A stretch of 64,000 bases of DNA from Novisyntrophococcus fermenticellae (GTDB lineage Bacteria; Bacillota; Clostridia; Lachnospirales; Lachnospiraceae): the NCBI RefSeq assembly GCF_018866245.1, contig NZ_CP076458.1:682001-746000 (forward strand), in the 5' to 3' direction. Position 1 is the stretch's first letter. The number at the start of each line of letters is the position of its first letter. Of the stretch, positions 8,803-17,800 are shown piece by piece. Below the pieces are notes generated by a model. The model did no database searches. It was not told the origin of the DNA and saw nothing but the letters and a program-made list of their open reading frames with translations. Made by a program: the position numbers and the translations under genes.

Positions 8803-9942
8803 ATGAAGAAAAAGGTGTTAACAGCGCTGCTTTGTACCACAATGTTAGGAAGCATGCTCATGGGATGCGGAGGAGATAACTCGGGGAGCGAAGGAAGCAA
8901 GCCGGATGCATCCAGTGCAGCTGAGTCAGTGGGCAAGGAAAATACCGATGATGAAGATAAAACAGATGACAGTGGCGTTATCACCGTGGGATTTTCACAG
9001 GTTGGTGCGGAATCTGACTGGCGTACGGCAAACTCTGAATCCATGAAAGACACCTTCAGTGAAGCAAACGGATATGAACTGATTTTTGACGATGCGCAGC
9101 AGAAACAGGAAAATCAGATTACGGCTATTCGAAACTTTATACAGCAGGAAGTGGATTACATACTGCTGGCACCCGTAACCGAGACCGGCTGGGATACAGT
9201 GCTTCAGGAAGCAAAAGATGCGGATATTCCGGTCATCATCGTTGACCGTATGGTGAATGTATCAGATGACAGCCTGTTTACTACCTGGATTGGAACGGAT
9301 TCTCTGCTGGAGGGAAGAAAAGCCTCTGAGTGGTTAAACGCATATGCAGAAGCAAATGGTATTGCAGCCAATGAACTGAATATCGTAAATATTCAGGGAA
9401 CGATTGGTTCCACTGCACAGATCGGACGCAGCAAGGGTCTGGAAGAAGGTGTGGAGAAATATGGCTGGAACCTGCTGGAGCAGCAGACCGGTGAATTCAC
9501 ACAGGCAAAGGGCCAGGAAGTTATGGAGTCCATGCTTAAGCAGCATGATAATATCAACGTAGTTTACTGCGAAAATGACAATGAAGCATTTGGTGCAATT
9601 GATGCCATCGAAGCAGCAGGCAAAAAAGTGGGTGGAGATGTCAAAAATGGGGAAATCATGGTTATCTCATTTGATACAACCAATGCCGGACTGACAGATA
9701 CGTTGGCCGGAAAGATTACCTGCGATGTTGAGTGTAACCCACTGCATGGTCCGAGAGCAGAAGAACTGATTAAAAAGCTGGAGGCCGGAGAGACAGTGGA
9801 AAAGCTGAATTATGTGGATGAAGAAGTATTCACATATGATGATTCCGTGAAATCCGTGACTGCCAAGAACAGTCTTGATGAAGAAGCGGACTATGCCGTA
9901 ACCCAGATCACACAGGAAATTCTGGATAAGCGTGCCTATTAA
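8803..9942 (+). CDS. ytfQ: Sugar ABC transporter substrate-binding lipoprotein (YtfQ-like)
   Basis: The 379-aa protein starts with a lipoprotein signal ending in LMGC (Cys22), then an acidic Ser-rich linker and a periplasmic-binding-protein-like (Peripla_BP_4) fold with VGFSQVGAESDWRTAN, where E. coli YtfQ has a very similar start. YtfQ binds galactofuranose; related systems in other bacteria bind arabinofuranose or other furanoses. It is followed by an ATPase and two permeases, the exact gene order of the ytfQRT-yjfF importer. Neighbouring arabinofuranosidases make an arabinofuranosyl sugar the more likely substrate here. A GGGAGG RBS precedes the ATG. Confidence 0.88.
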   Translation: MKKKVLTALLCTTMLGSMLMGCGGDNSGSEGSKPDASSAAESVGKENTDDEDKTDDSGVITVGFSQVGAESDWRTANSESMKDTFSEANGYELIFDDAQQKQENQITAIRNFIQQEVDYILLAPVTETGWDTVLQEAKDADIPVIIVDRMVNVSDDSLFTTWIGTDSLLEGRKASEWLNAYAEANGIAANELNIVNIQGTIGSTAQIGRSKGLEEGVEKYGWNLLEQQTGEFTQAKGQEVMESMLKQHDNINVVYCENDNEAFGAIDAIEAAGKKVGGDVKNGEIMVISFDTTNAGLTDTLAGKITCDVECNPLHGPRAEELIKKLEAGETVEKLNYVDEEVFTYDDSVKSVTAKNSLDEEADYAVTQITQEILDKRAY

Positions 9943-9966
9943 GGAAGCATATATGAGATAAAAGGG

Positions 9967-10017
9967 GCGTGGTAGGATAATCGGTACTTACCGGATATGT
10001 TACTACGCTATCTTTTT
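9967..10017 (+). terminator. Intra-operon attenuator after the binding-protein gene
   Basis: An outer stem GCGTGGTA (9967-9974) with TACTACGC (10001-10008) encloses an inner CGGTA/TACCG hairpin, and T5 follows. Partial termination here would leave more binding protein than ATPase or permease, a common arrangement in ABC importers. Confidence 0.65.
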
Positions 10018-10067
10018 GAAGAATTACAAGAAAGTGGGTGCATAGTGTGAAAAATATGGAGGTTAAG

Positions 10068-11585
10068 ATGGATGGAGATGTAGTATTGCGCATGCGTGAC
10101 ATATCCAAAACATTTCCCGGAGTAAAAGCATTGTCCCATGTGGATTTTACATTGAACAGAGGAGAGATCCACGCACTGATGGGAGAAAATGGAGCAGGAA
10201 AATCTACGCTGATCAAGGTACTGACAGGTGTATACGAGCTGGAATCAGGAGAGATCCAAGTTGACGGAAGCGAAACCGGTATTGTAAACCGTTCGCCTCA
10301 GGAGGCGCAGATGCATGGCATCAGCACCGTATACCAGGAAGTCAACCTTTGCCCCAATCTGTCCGTGGCGGAAAATCTGTTTATCGGGCGGGAACCAAGA
10401 AGGGCAGGCAGGATCGACTGGAAGACGATGAATAAAAAAGCAGTACAAATCTTAAAAGACCTGGACATAGGTGTATCTGCCTCCCAAAACCTGGAGGAAT
10501 GTTCCATTGCAAACCAGCAGATGATCGCAATTGCCAGAGCTGTGGATATGAAGTGTAAAGTACTGATCCTGGACGAACCGACCTCTTCGCTGGATGACGA
10601 AGAAGTTGCAAAACTGTTCCAACTGATGCGGAAATTGAAAAAAGAAGGTGTAGGGATTATCTTTGTTACACATTTTCTGGAACAGGTATATGAAGTATGT
10701 GATAAGATCACGGTCCTTCGCAATGGAGAACTGGTTGGGGAATATGAGGTTGATAAGCTGCCCCGTGTTATGCTGGTGGCCAAGATGATGGGAAAAGATT
10801 TCGATGATCTGGCGGATATCAAAAGCATGTATGAGGAAAAGGACTATTCAGATGCCGGGTCTGTAATCCGGGCGGAAAAACTGGGACGAAAAGGCAGCAT
10901 CAAGCCTTTTGATATCGAGATACATAAAGGGGAAGTGATCGGTCTGTCCGGTTTGCTGGGATCCGGGCGCTCGGAGCTGGTCCGTGCAATCTATGGAGCA
11001 GACAAACCGGATACAGGTAAGCTGTATGCGGATGGAAAAGAAGTCAGGATCAACACCCCGCTGGATGCGATGAAGCACGGGATGGCCTATCTTCCGGAGG
11101 ACCGGAAGAGGGATGGAATCATAGCAGATTTGTCGGTACGGGAGAATATCATTCTCGCTCTGCAGGCAAAACGCGGTATGTTTAGGCTTATGAGCAGAAA
11201 AGAGATGGAGGAGGCAGCGGACAGATATATAGACATTCTCCAGATTAAGACAGCCAGCCGGGAGACTCCGGTTAAGAGTCTTTCAGGAGGAAACCAGCAG
11301 AAGGTGATTATCGGGAGATGGCTTCTGACAAATCCTGAATACCTGATCCTGGATGAGCCGACCCGCGGAATTGATATCGGAACTAAGACTGAGATACAAA
11401 AGCTGGTGCTGGAACTGGCGGACCAGGGTATGGCAGTGACTTTCATCTCTTCCGAAATCGATGAGATGCTCCGTACCTGTTCAAGGCTTGCAATCCTGCG
11501 TGACGGAGAGAAGGTCGGAGAAGTCTCGGGAGATGAACTGTCACAGGACGGAATTATGAAAGCAATTGCCGGAGGTGAGGAATAA
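10068..11585 (+). CDS. ytfR: Sugar ABC transporter ATP-binding protein (YtfR-like, duplicated ATPase)
   Basis: The ATG at 10068 is preceded by GGAGG with a 5-nt gap; upstream GTG codons lack this. The 505-aa protein has two ABC domains as in RbsA, MglA and YtfR. The first carries Walker A GENGAGKS, a degenerate signature region (ECSIANQQMIAIARAVDM) and Walker B LILDEPTSSL. The second has GLLGSGRS instead of a canonical Walker A, the signature LSGGNQQKV and Walker B LILDEPTRGID. This asymmetry is normal for the family. It energises import of the sugar bound by the preceding lipoprotein. Confidence 0.92.
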   Translation: MDGDVVLRMRDISKTFPGVKALSHVDFTLNRGEIHALMGENGAGKSTLIKVLTGVYELESGEIQVDGSETGIVNRSPQEAQMHGISTVYQEVNLCPNLSVAENLFIGREPRRAGRIDWKTMNKKAVQILKDLDIGVSASQNLEECSIANQQMIAIARAVDMKCKVLILDEPTSSLDDEEVAKLFQLMRKLKKEGVGIIFVTHFLEQVYEVCDKITVLRNGELVGEYEVDKLPRVMLVAKMMGKDFDDLADIKSMYEEKDYSDAGSVIRAEKLGRKGSIKPFDIEIHKGEVIGLSGLLGSGRSELVRAIYGADKPDTGKLYADGKEVRINTPLDAMKHGMAYLPEDRKRDGIIADLSVRENIILALQAKRGMFRLMSRKEMEEAADRYIDILQIKTASRETPVKSLSGGNQQKVIIGRWLLTNPEYLILDEPTRGIDIGTKTEIQKLVLELADQGMAVTFISSEIDEMLRTCSRLAILRDGEKVGEVSGDELSQDGIMKAIAGGEE

Positions 11586-11586
11586 C

Positions 11587-12654
11587 ATGAAAGGGAAATC
11601 AAGTTTAAAAAAAATAACAGGAATGCCCCTGTTTATGCCAATCGTATGTCTGTTGGCCGTTCTGCTGATCAACGTGATTACAACTCCGGGATTCTTTAAA
11701 ATCTCAATCAATAATGGCGTGCTCTACGGATATATCATTGACGTAATCAACCGTTCCTCCGAACTGGTGATTCTGGCGGTGGGGATGACCCTGGTCACAG
11801 CGGCTTCCGGCGGACAGGATATCAGTGTGGGAGCAGTCATGGCTGTATCGGCGGCAATCTGCTGTCAGATTCTGTCCGGCGGTGCCGCATCTGTCACGGC
11901 TTATCAGAATCCTGTGATTTTGGCTGTAATAGCGGCCTTATTGGGAGCTACCCTGTGCGGCGCGTTTAACGGTGCACTGGTGGCAAAACTGAACATCCAG
12001 CCAATGGTTGCGACATTAATCCTATTTACCGCAGGGCGTGGAATCGCACAGCTGGTCACAAACGGGCAGATTACCTATGTACGTGTGGGCTCTTATAAGG
12101 TACTGGGGGGATATCTGGGAAAATGCCCGATTCCGACTCCAATCTTCGCGGCAGTCCTTGTAATTATTATCATATACCTGATATTGAATAAGACAGCACT
12201 GGGATTGTACATAGAGAGTGTGGGGATCAATGCGACAGCCTCCCGTCTGGTAGGTTTAAATTCTACGATGATTAAGTTTTTAGCATATGTCATCTGCGGA
12301 TTACTGGCAGGTGTGGCGGGACTTATCGCCTCCAGCCGTATCTATTCGGCAGATGCCAATAATATCGGACTTAATCTGGAGATGGATGCGATTCTGGCAG
12401 TAGCTTTGGGCGGTAATGTTCTGGGCGGAGGAAAATTCAGCCTGATGGGCTCTGTAATCGGAGCCTATACCATTCAGGCTCTGACGACCACCTTATATGC
12501 AATGAATGTATCGGCAGACCAGCTTCCGGTATATAAGGCAATTGTCGTAATCGTCATCGTCACATTACAAAGCCCTGTGTTTAAAAAGGCAATGAAAAAT
12601 CTGAGAACAAAAACTGCGGGGAAGAAAACCGCCGTGGAAGGAGGAAGACAGTAA
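11587..12654 (+). CDS. ytfT: Sugar ABC transporter permease (YtfT-like)
   Basis: The ATG at 11587 is preceded by GGAGGTGAGG, with the ATPase stop codon between. The 355-aa product is a polytopic BPD_transp_2 permease with the family motif GGQDISVGAVMAV and the late EMDAILAVALGGNVLGGG segment. About eight to ten membrane helices are visible. It pairs with the second permease to form the channel of the furanose-sugar importer. Its stop codon shares one base with the next start codon, so the two are translationally coupled. Confidence 0.9.
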   Translation: MKGKSSLKKITGMPLFMPIVCLLAVLLINVITTPGFFKISINNGVLYGYIIDVINRSSELVILAVGMTLVTAASGGQDISVGAVMAVSAAICCQILSGGAASVTAYQNPVILAVIAALLGATLCGAFNGALVAKLNIQPMVATLILFTAGRGIAQLVTNGQITYVRVGSYKVLGGYLGKCPIPTPIFAAVLVIIIIYLILNKTALGLYIESVGINATASRLVGLNSTMIKFLAYVICGLLAGVAGLIASSRIYSADANNIGLNLEMDAILAVALGGNVLGGGKFSLMGSVIGAYTIQALTTTLYAMNVSADQLPVYKAIVVIVIVTLQSPVFKKAMKNLRTKTAGKKTAVEGGRQ

Positions 12655-13679
12655 TGAAAAAAACAGCATTAAATAAGAGAAGACTGAATACAAGTACCTG
12701 GCTTCTGATAATTACCATCCTTCTTTTCCTGGTTATGTATGTGGCAGGCATGGTCGTGTTCAAAGATAAAGGGTTTGCAAAGCCTCAGATGTTCTTGAAT
12801 TTGTTTATTTCCAATGCGGGACTGCTTGTAATTGCCATGGGGCAGACAATCGTCATGATTACAGGAGGAATCGATATATCGGTGGGCTCTGTGACAGCTC
12901 TGGTATGTATGGTTGCTGCGAATCAGATGGAAAACCATGGTGGCAGTGCTTATACAGCCATTCTTCTTGCACTTACAATTGGGCTTTTGTTTGGTGTGGT
13001 ACAGGGATTTCTGGTATCTTATCTGAACATCCAGCCATTTATCGTAACCCTTGCGGGTATGTTCTTCGGACGGGGCCTGACCGCCATCGTCAGTACGCAG
13101 ATGATATCCATTAAGAATGCTACCTTTCTTTCCTGGGCAAACCACAAGATTTTTCTTCCGATTGGGACCTATAGTAAGAGAGGAAAATTCCTTCCGGCCT
13201 ATATCTATCCAACCGTGGTAATTGCATTGATCGTGCTGGTTATCGTCATACTGGTGATGAAATATACAAAGTTCGGGCGTTCTGTGTACGCGATCGGCGG
13301 CAATGCAACCAGTGCAATGATGATGGGACTGGATGTGAAACGTACAAAATTCAAGGCATATGTACTGGATGGATTTCTGGCGGGCCTGGGAGGATTCTTA
13401 TTCTGCCTGAACAGCTGTGCAGGATTTGTGGAACAGGCCAAAGGATTTGAGATGGATGCCATTTCTTCCGCCGTTATCGGGGGAACACTTTTAAGCGGCG
13501 GCGTCGGCCTTCCAATCGGAACCCTGTTTGGTGTGCTGATCAAAGGTTCCATATCCAGCCTGATCACAACACAGGGGACCCTGTCCAGCTGGTGGGTAAG
13601 AATTGTGTTATCGGCACTGCTGTGCTTCTTCATTGTTCTGCAGTCTGTTCTGGCCTCTATGAAGAAAAAGAAAAAATAA
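12654..13679 (+). CDS. yjfF: Sugar ABC transporter permease (YjfF-like)
   Basis: The 341-aa protein is the second permease of the importer. It has GGIDISVGSVTALV, NIQPFIVTLAGMFFGRGL and EMDAISSAVIGGTLLSGGVG, the last two near the channel-forming part of the BPD_transp_2 family. The start overlaps the previous stop by one base, and GGAGGAAGACAG serves as RBS. Two distinct permeases after one ATPase is characteristic of the ytf/yjfF galactofuranose system rather than of ribose importers, which have one. Confidence 0.9.
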   Translation: MKKTALNKRRLNTSTWLLIITILLFLVMYVAGMVVFKDKGFAKPQMFLNLFISNAGLLVIAMGQTIVMITGGIDISVGSVTALVCMVAANQMENHGGSAYTAILLALTIGLLFGVVQGFLVSYLNIQPFIVTLAGMFFGRGLTAIVSTQMISIKNATFLSWANHKIFLPIGTYSKRGKFLPAYIYPTVVIALIVLVIVILVMKYTKFGRSVYAIGGNATSAMMMGLDVKRTKFKAYVLDGFLAGLGGFLFCLNSCAGFVEQAKGFEMDAISSAVIGGTLLSGGVGLPIGTLFGVLIKGSISSLITTQGTLSSWWVRIVLSALLCFFIVLQSVLASMKKKKK

Positions 13680-13684
13680 AAGTA

Positions 13685-13717
13685 ACAGGCGGCATAGCTT
13701 CGTGATATGCCGCCTGT
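13685..13717. terminator. Strong hairpin after the importer operon
   Basis: A perfect 12-bp stem, ACAGGCGGCATA (13685-13696) with TATGCCGCCTGT (13706-13717), lies 6 nt after the permease stop. No T run follows on the + strand; on the - strand the hairpin is followed by a T-rich stretch, so it may also block opposing transcription. Confidence 0.6.
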
Positions 13718-13866
13718 AGTAAGTTCAACTTCTAATTTGGCTCCTCCGATACAAAACATCTCCCGTTATTACCTGAAGGGCAGTAATTAAAATTCCAACC
13801 TTTTTCGTAAAAAAACATACATGATATGATTAGTAAAGAAATAATTCAAAAGAAATCATAAACAAT

Positions 13867-13910
13867 AAATATGTTTGTTTGTTTCACTCATGATAAAAAT
13901 AGATTATGAT
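13867..13910 (+). promoter_or_regulatory. Promoter of the glycosidase operon with putative YesN-type activator site
   Basis: AAATATGTTTGTTTGTTTC (13867-13885) matches the importer promoter motif in 17 of 19 positions, and the -10 box TATGAT (13905-13910) is again exactly 38 nt from the motif start. No clear -35 box is seen. This links enzyme and importer expression to one activator, most likely the response regulator at 5544. Confidence 0.6.
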
Positions 13911-14183
13911 AGAATCTGATTCATCATGGAAACAAATGAATGTTCTAAAAAATCATATAAATAATACAGCCTGTATTGCAAAATAATCCATCATATTATA
14001 CAAAACAAAAAAATAATCCTTCGAAATTTTGAATGATTATAAAAAACTATAAACGAGGGGAAAGGAGGAATGCAAAGAAGCGTTGGAAAATAAAGTAAAA
14101 ATTGGAGGTGAAGCCAAAAGATAAAATATCGTGGTTTTAAATTACAAGGGTCTCATCCGAGACTTTGAACTTAAGGGGGTGCC
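13911..14183 (+). promoter_or_regulatory. Long 5' leader of the cohesin/glycosidase operon
   Basis: About 270 nt separate the putative -10 box from the first gene. It holds a tiny reading frame of 7 codons (14070-14093) directly behind an AAAGGAGGA RBS, a second candidate starting at a GTG (14109), and a small GTCTC/GAGAC hairpin (14151-14163) shortly before the cohesin gene RBS. A leader peptide or RNA-level control is possible but unproven. Confidence 0.35.
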
Positions 14184-14852
14184 ATGCAAAAACTCAGAAA
14201 TAAGATGATGCTGTTTATACTTTGTATTACAGTACTGTTTCCGGGGCTGAAAGTTTCTGCTCAGGAGACAACAGCGATTACATTAAAACTTGAGAGTCAA
14301 ACAGACAAAAAAGTAAATATCTCTTGTAATATGCTAAGTGGTGATGCAGTTACAAGCGGAAAAATCCGGGTCAAATATGACGGGAGTAAACTAAAATTGA
14401 ACGAATCCCGAAAAGGCTCTTTGCTTGAGAGTGGTTCTGCCGAGATTAATGATCCTGTGTCGGGTAACAAATCGGAAGGTGAGGTTGTTATGGCATTTGC
14501 ATCAGCGAATGGTCTGGCAGCAGACGGTACTCTGCTATATATGAATTTTACGTTAGGAGAGACTGTAAAAGAAGGGGATACGTTCGATATCACAGTGTCT
14601 GTCGAAGAACTCTACAACGATCATGGAGTCGTGGAAGCAATGAATAAGAATCTGACACTGAAAGCAGAAGCCAACAACAAAGTGACAACGGGGGATACTG
14701 ATTCGACCGGTAAAAAGGAGAACTCTAAAAGTAAATCAAGCGGTGCAAAGACTGGAGATCATACAAACATCGTTGTACCGGCTGCCTTGTTGGGTGGATC
14801 AGCAATTCTTATCATTGTGCTGATAAGGAAAGTGTATCTAAAACGAAAATGA
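14184..14852 (+). CDS. Membrane-anchored single-cohesin protein (mini-scaffoldin)
   Basis: The 222-aa protein has a signal peptide (1-27), one cohesin-like beta domain (about 30-160) and a Ser/Lys-rich linker followed by KTGD, a hydrophobic stretch and a KRK tail. The beta domain shows the cohesin pattern: GKIRVKYDGSKLKL, then EGEVVMAFASANGLAADGTLLYMNF. The C-terminus looks like a degenerate sortase signal in which LP is replaced by GA, so the protein may be wall-linked or simply membrane-anchored. The next two genes encode dockerin enzymes, 28 nt away and further downstream, so it likely displays them on the cell surface. The cohesin call rests on pattern recognition, not on a profile search. 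Confidence 0.7.
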   Translation: MQKLRNKMMLFILCITVLFPGLKVSAQETTAITLKLESQTDKKVNISCNMLSGDAVTSGKIRVKYDGSKLKLNESRKGSLLESGSAEINDPVSGNKSEGEVVMAFASANGLAADGTLLYMNFTLGETVKEGDTFDITVSVEELYNDHGVVEAMNKNLTLKAEANNKVTTGDTDSTGKKENSKSKSSGAKTGDHTNIVVPAALLGGSAILIIVLIRKVYLKRK

Positions 14853-14880
14853 GGGTAGAAACAAGGGAGGAGGAACCTGT

Positions 14881-17800
14881 ATGAATAAAAAAAAGGTTTC
14901 AAAAAGGCTGGTTAATAAAATAAAAGGAAAGCAAATTGTATCGGTATTTCTTACAGCGGCTATGCTGCTATCCGGTGCAGCACCAGCAACCGTTTATGCA
15001 GCAGGTGACGAGTTGTATTGCACAGACTTTACAGACTTAGACAGCTGGGACACCTATGCCGGAAATAACCGTGCAGACTGGGAATATAAGGATGGCATGT
15101 ACACGATTAACGGAGGAACAGGTAATAAGGCGGTCTATCGGGATGGAAATTTTGATGATTTCCGTTACGACACAGAGGTGACGGTAAATAAACAGACAGC
15201 AGTGGGAAATGATACATCCAGTGCCCAGGGAGGAGTCATCTTCCGTGTGCAGAATCCTTCCACAGGCGCGGATGGATATGATGGCTATTATTTCTGTATC
15301 GATGTCCATAATCAGAAGGTGACCTTTGGAAAAGCCAGCACCACGGGGAAGGCCTGGACCGAAATCGCTTCAAAAAAGATGTTGTTGGAATACGGCGTGC
15401 CCTACAAACTTACCGTAAAGGCATCCGGGGATCATATCCAGTGCTTTGTCGATGAAAAAGAGGGAAGCTATGCCAAAATCGATGCCGTGGATGATACATT
15501 CACCAGTGGCAGCATCGGTTTGAGAAACTGGCTTTCCAGTACCTCTTACAAAAGTGTGGTCGTAACACAATATGAGGAGGCCGAACCGGAAGGAAGCACA
15601 TATACGAATTCGCTGCTGCCCAACTGTGCGGACCCGGATGTTCTCTATTATGAAGGGACCTACTACCTTTACTGTACCAATGCGGGAAATTCCGGAGTTG
15701 GAATTAAGGTGTATACCTCTACAGACCTGGTGAACTGGACAGATAAAGGATTTGTTCTGAACAAAGGAGACGGCTGTTGGGGAACCACCGGTTTCTGGGC
15801 ACCGGATCTTATCTGGCGGGACGGTACCTTCTATATGTATTACACCGCGAATGAACATATCTGTGTCGCAACCAGTGATTCTCCGCTGGGGCCGTTCAAA
15901 CAGGAAGAAATAGCACCCATGCATCAGAACATCAAAGAAATTGATGCCCATATATTCCAAGATGATGACGGACAGTATTATATGTATTTTGTCAGATTCA
16001 ACAATGGAAACATCATCTGGGGAGCAAAGCTGAACGATGATATGATGTCCATTGATGAAAGCACCTTAACAGAAGTGATTAATCCATCGCAGGCATGGGA
16101 GCTGGATATGGGAAGGATAGCGGAAGGGCCATTTATGCTGAAAAAGGACGGTACATATTATCTGACCTATTCCGGCTCGCACTTCGAAAGTCCCCAATAT
16201 GGTGCAGGCTATGCGACAAGTACAAGTCCTCTCGGGCCGTTTACAAAGTATGCAAATAACCCGATCATGCAGTCCAATGCACTGGCACATGGAACCGGAC
16301 ATCATGGCATCGCAGAATCACCGGATGGAACAGAGATGTTCATGGTTTATCACAGACACAAATCGCTGACCGCCACAGAACCCAGAGAACTTTGCATCGA
16401 CCGGATGCAGTTTACGGAGGATGCAAAGGGAAACACCGTACTGGAAGTAAAAGGGCCGACGGTATCTCCTCAGGACGTTCCTTCCGGGGCAGTGGATGCA
16501 GACAACTTTATTACCTTTGAAGAGCCGGAGGCAATGACTGTAAAAGCCGGATCAGATCCAAAGACCTGGGGATTGCCCGGGGAGATTGGTGTGATTACAT
16601 CCAAGAGCAGTACAGGAAAAAACTATCGCGCGAAGGTGACCTGGGATACCAGCGGATATGACGCCGGAAGCGATAAAGAGCAGCAGTTGGTATTAAAGGG
16701 AACGGTTGAGATGCCGGAAGGTGTGGACAACCTGGGCGGCTTATCACTGGTACCGGAGCTTTCTGTGACAGTAAAGCAACCTGTGAGCATCACCAAAACC
16801 ATGGAGGCAGAAGATGCGGCTCTTACCAGCCCGGCAAAAGTGGTGAACCGATCGGATGCTTCCGGCGGCAAGAAGGTGGGAACGATCGACAATCAGGAGG
16901 CGAAGGTCACATTTACACTGCATGCAGAAAAAGCCGGCCGATATAGAATCGATGTTTATTCAGGCAGCGGTTCAGACCAGAAAAATGCCTCTCATATGTA
17001 TTATGTAAATGGAGATATGGAGAATGCAAAGATTCTGAAGTATCAGGCGAAGGGTTGGGATACCTGGACGGCTTATCCGATAGAGGTAGAGTTAAAAAAG
17101 GGATTGAATACGCTTACATTCACGCATTCCGGACAGGCCAGCAGCTTTTCAGAGCTGGATAAAATCGTATTTTACAGAGAAAACCCCAAGCTGGCATCCA
17201 TTTTGCTGAATGGAGAGACCCTGTCCGGATTTCAGCAGGATAGCAATCATTATGAAGTGGATGTGGACAATCTCGATGAGCTTCCCAAAGTAAGTGCGAA
17301 GATGTCCCAGGACGCCGGAGAAGGCTTCGAAATTTCTGTACAGGAGCCGACCAGGGAAAGACCGGAAGCGAAAGTGATTCTGACGCATTCGGAGGATCCG
17401 GACTTTAAAAAAACCTATACAGTACAGTTTTTTGGACCGCAGGCCTTTTCGAATCCTCTGGTAAACTATGGAGCAGACCCCTACGTCACATATCAGGATG
17501 GATATTATTACTACTGCCGGGTACAGAAAGACAGCGCTATCTATGTCTCCCGTTCTCCGGAACTGAACAGAATTGCAGCGACTCAGCCTAATCTGGTGTA
17601 TGCGCCCGGGACCGGGGAACCCAATAAAGAACTCTGGGCTCCGGAGATACATTACCTGGACGGAAACTGGTATATTTATTATACGGCAGGAGGCGGTGCA
17701 AATCACAGGATGTATGTGCTGGAAAGTGAGACAGGAGACCCGCTGGGAAATTATGTGTTTAAGGGAGAATTGTCCCCCGAGACGAATCGATGGGCGATTG

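Noticed and set aside
1751..12111. G6 runs in other genes (for example near 1751, 6336, 7881 and 12105)
   Set aside because: These are in frame within intact genes outside the polysaccharide locus. Runs of six are expected by chance at this frequency.
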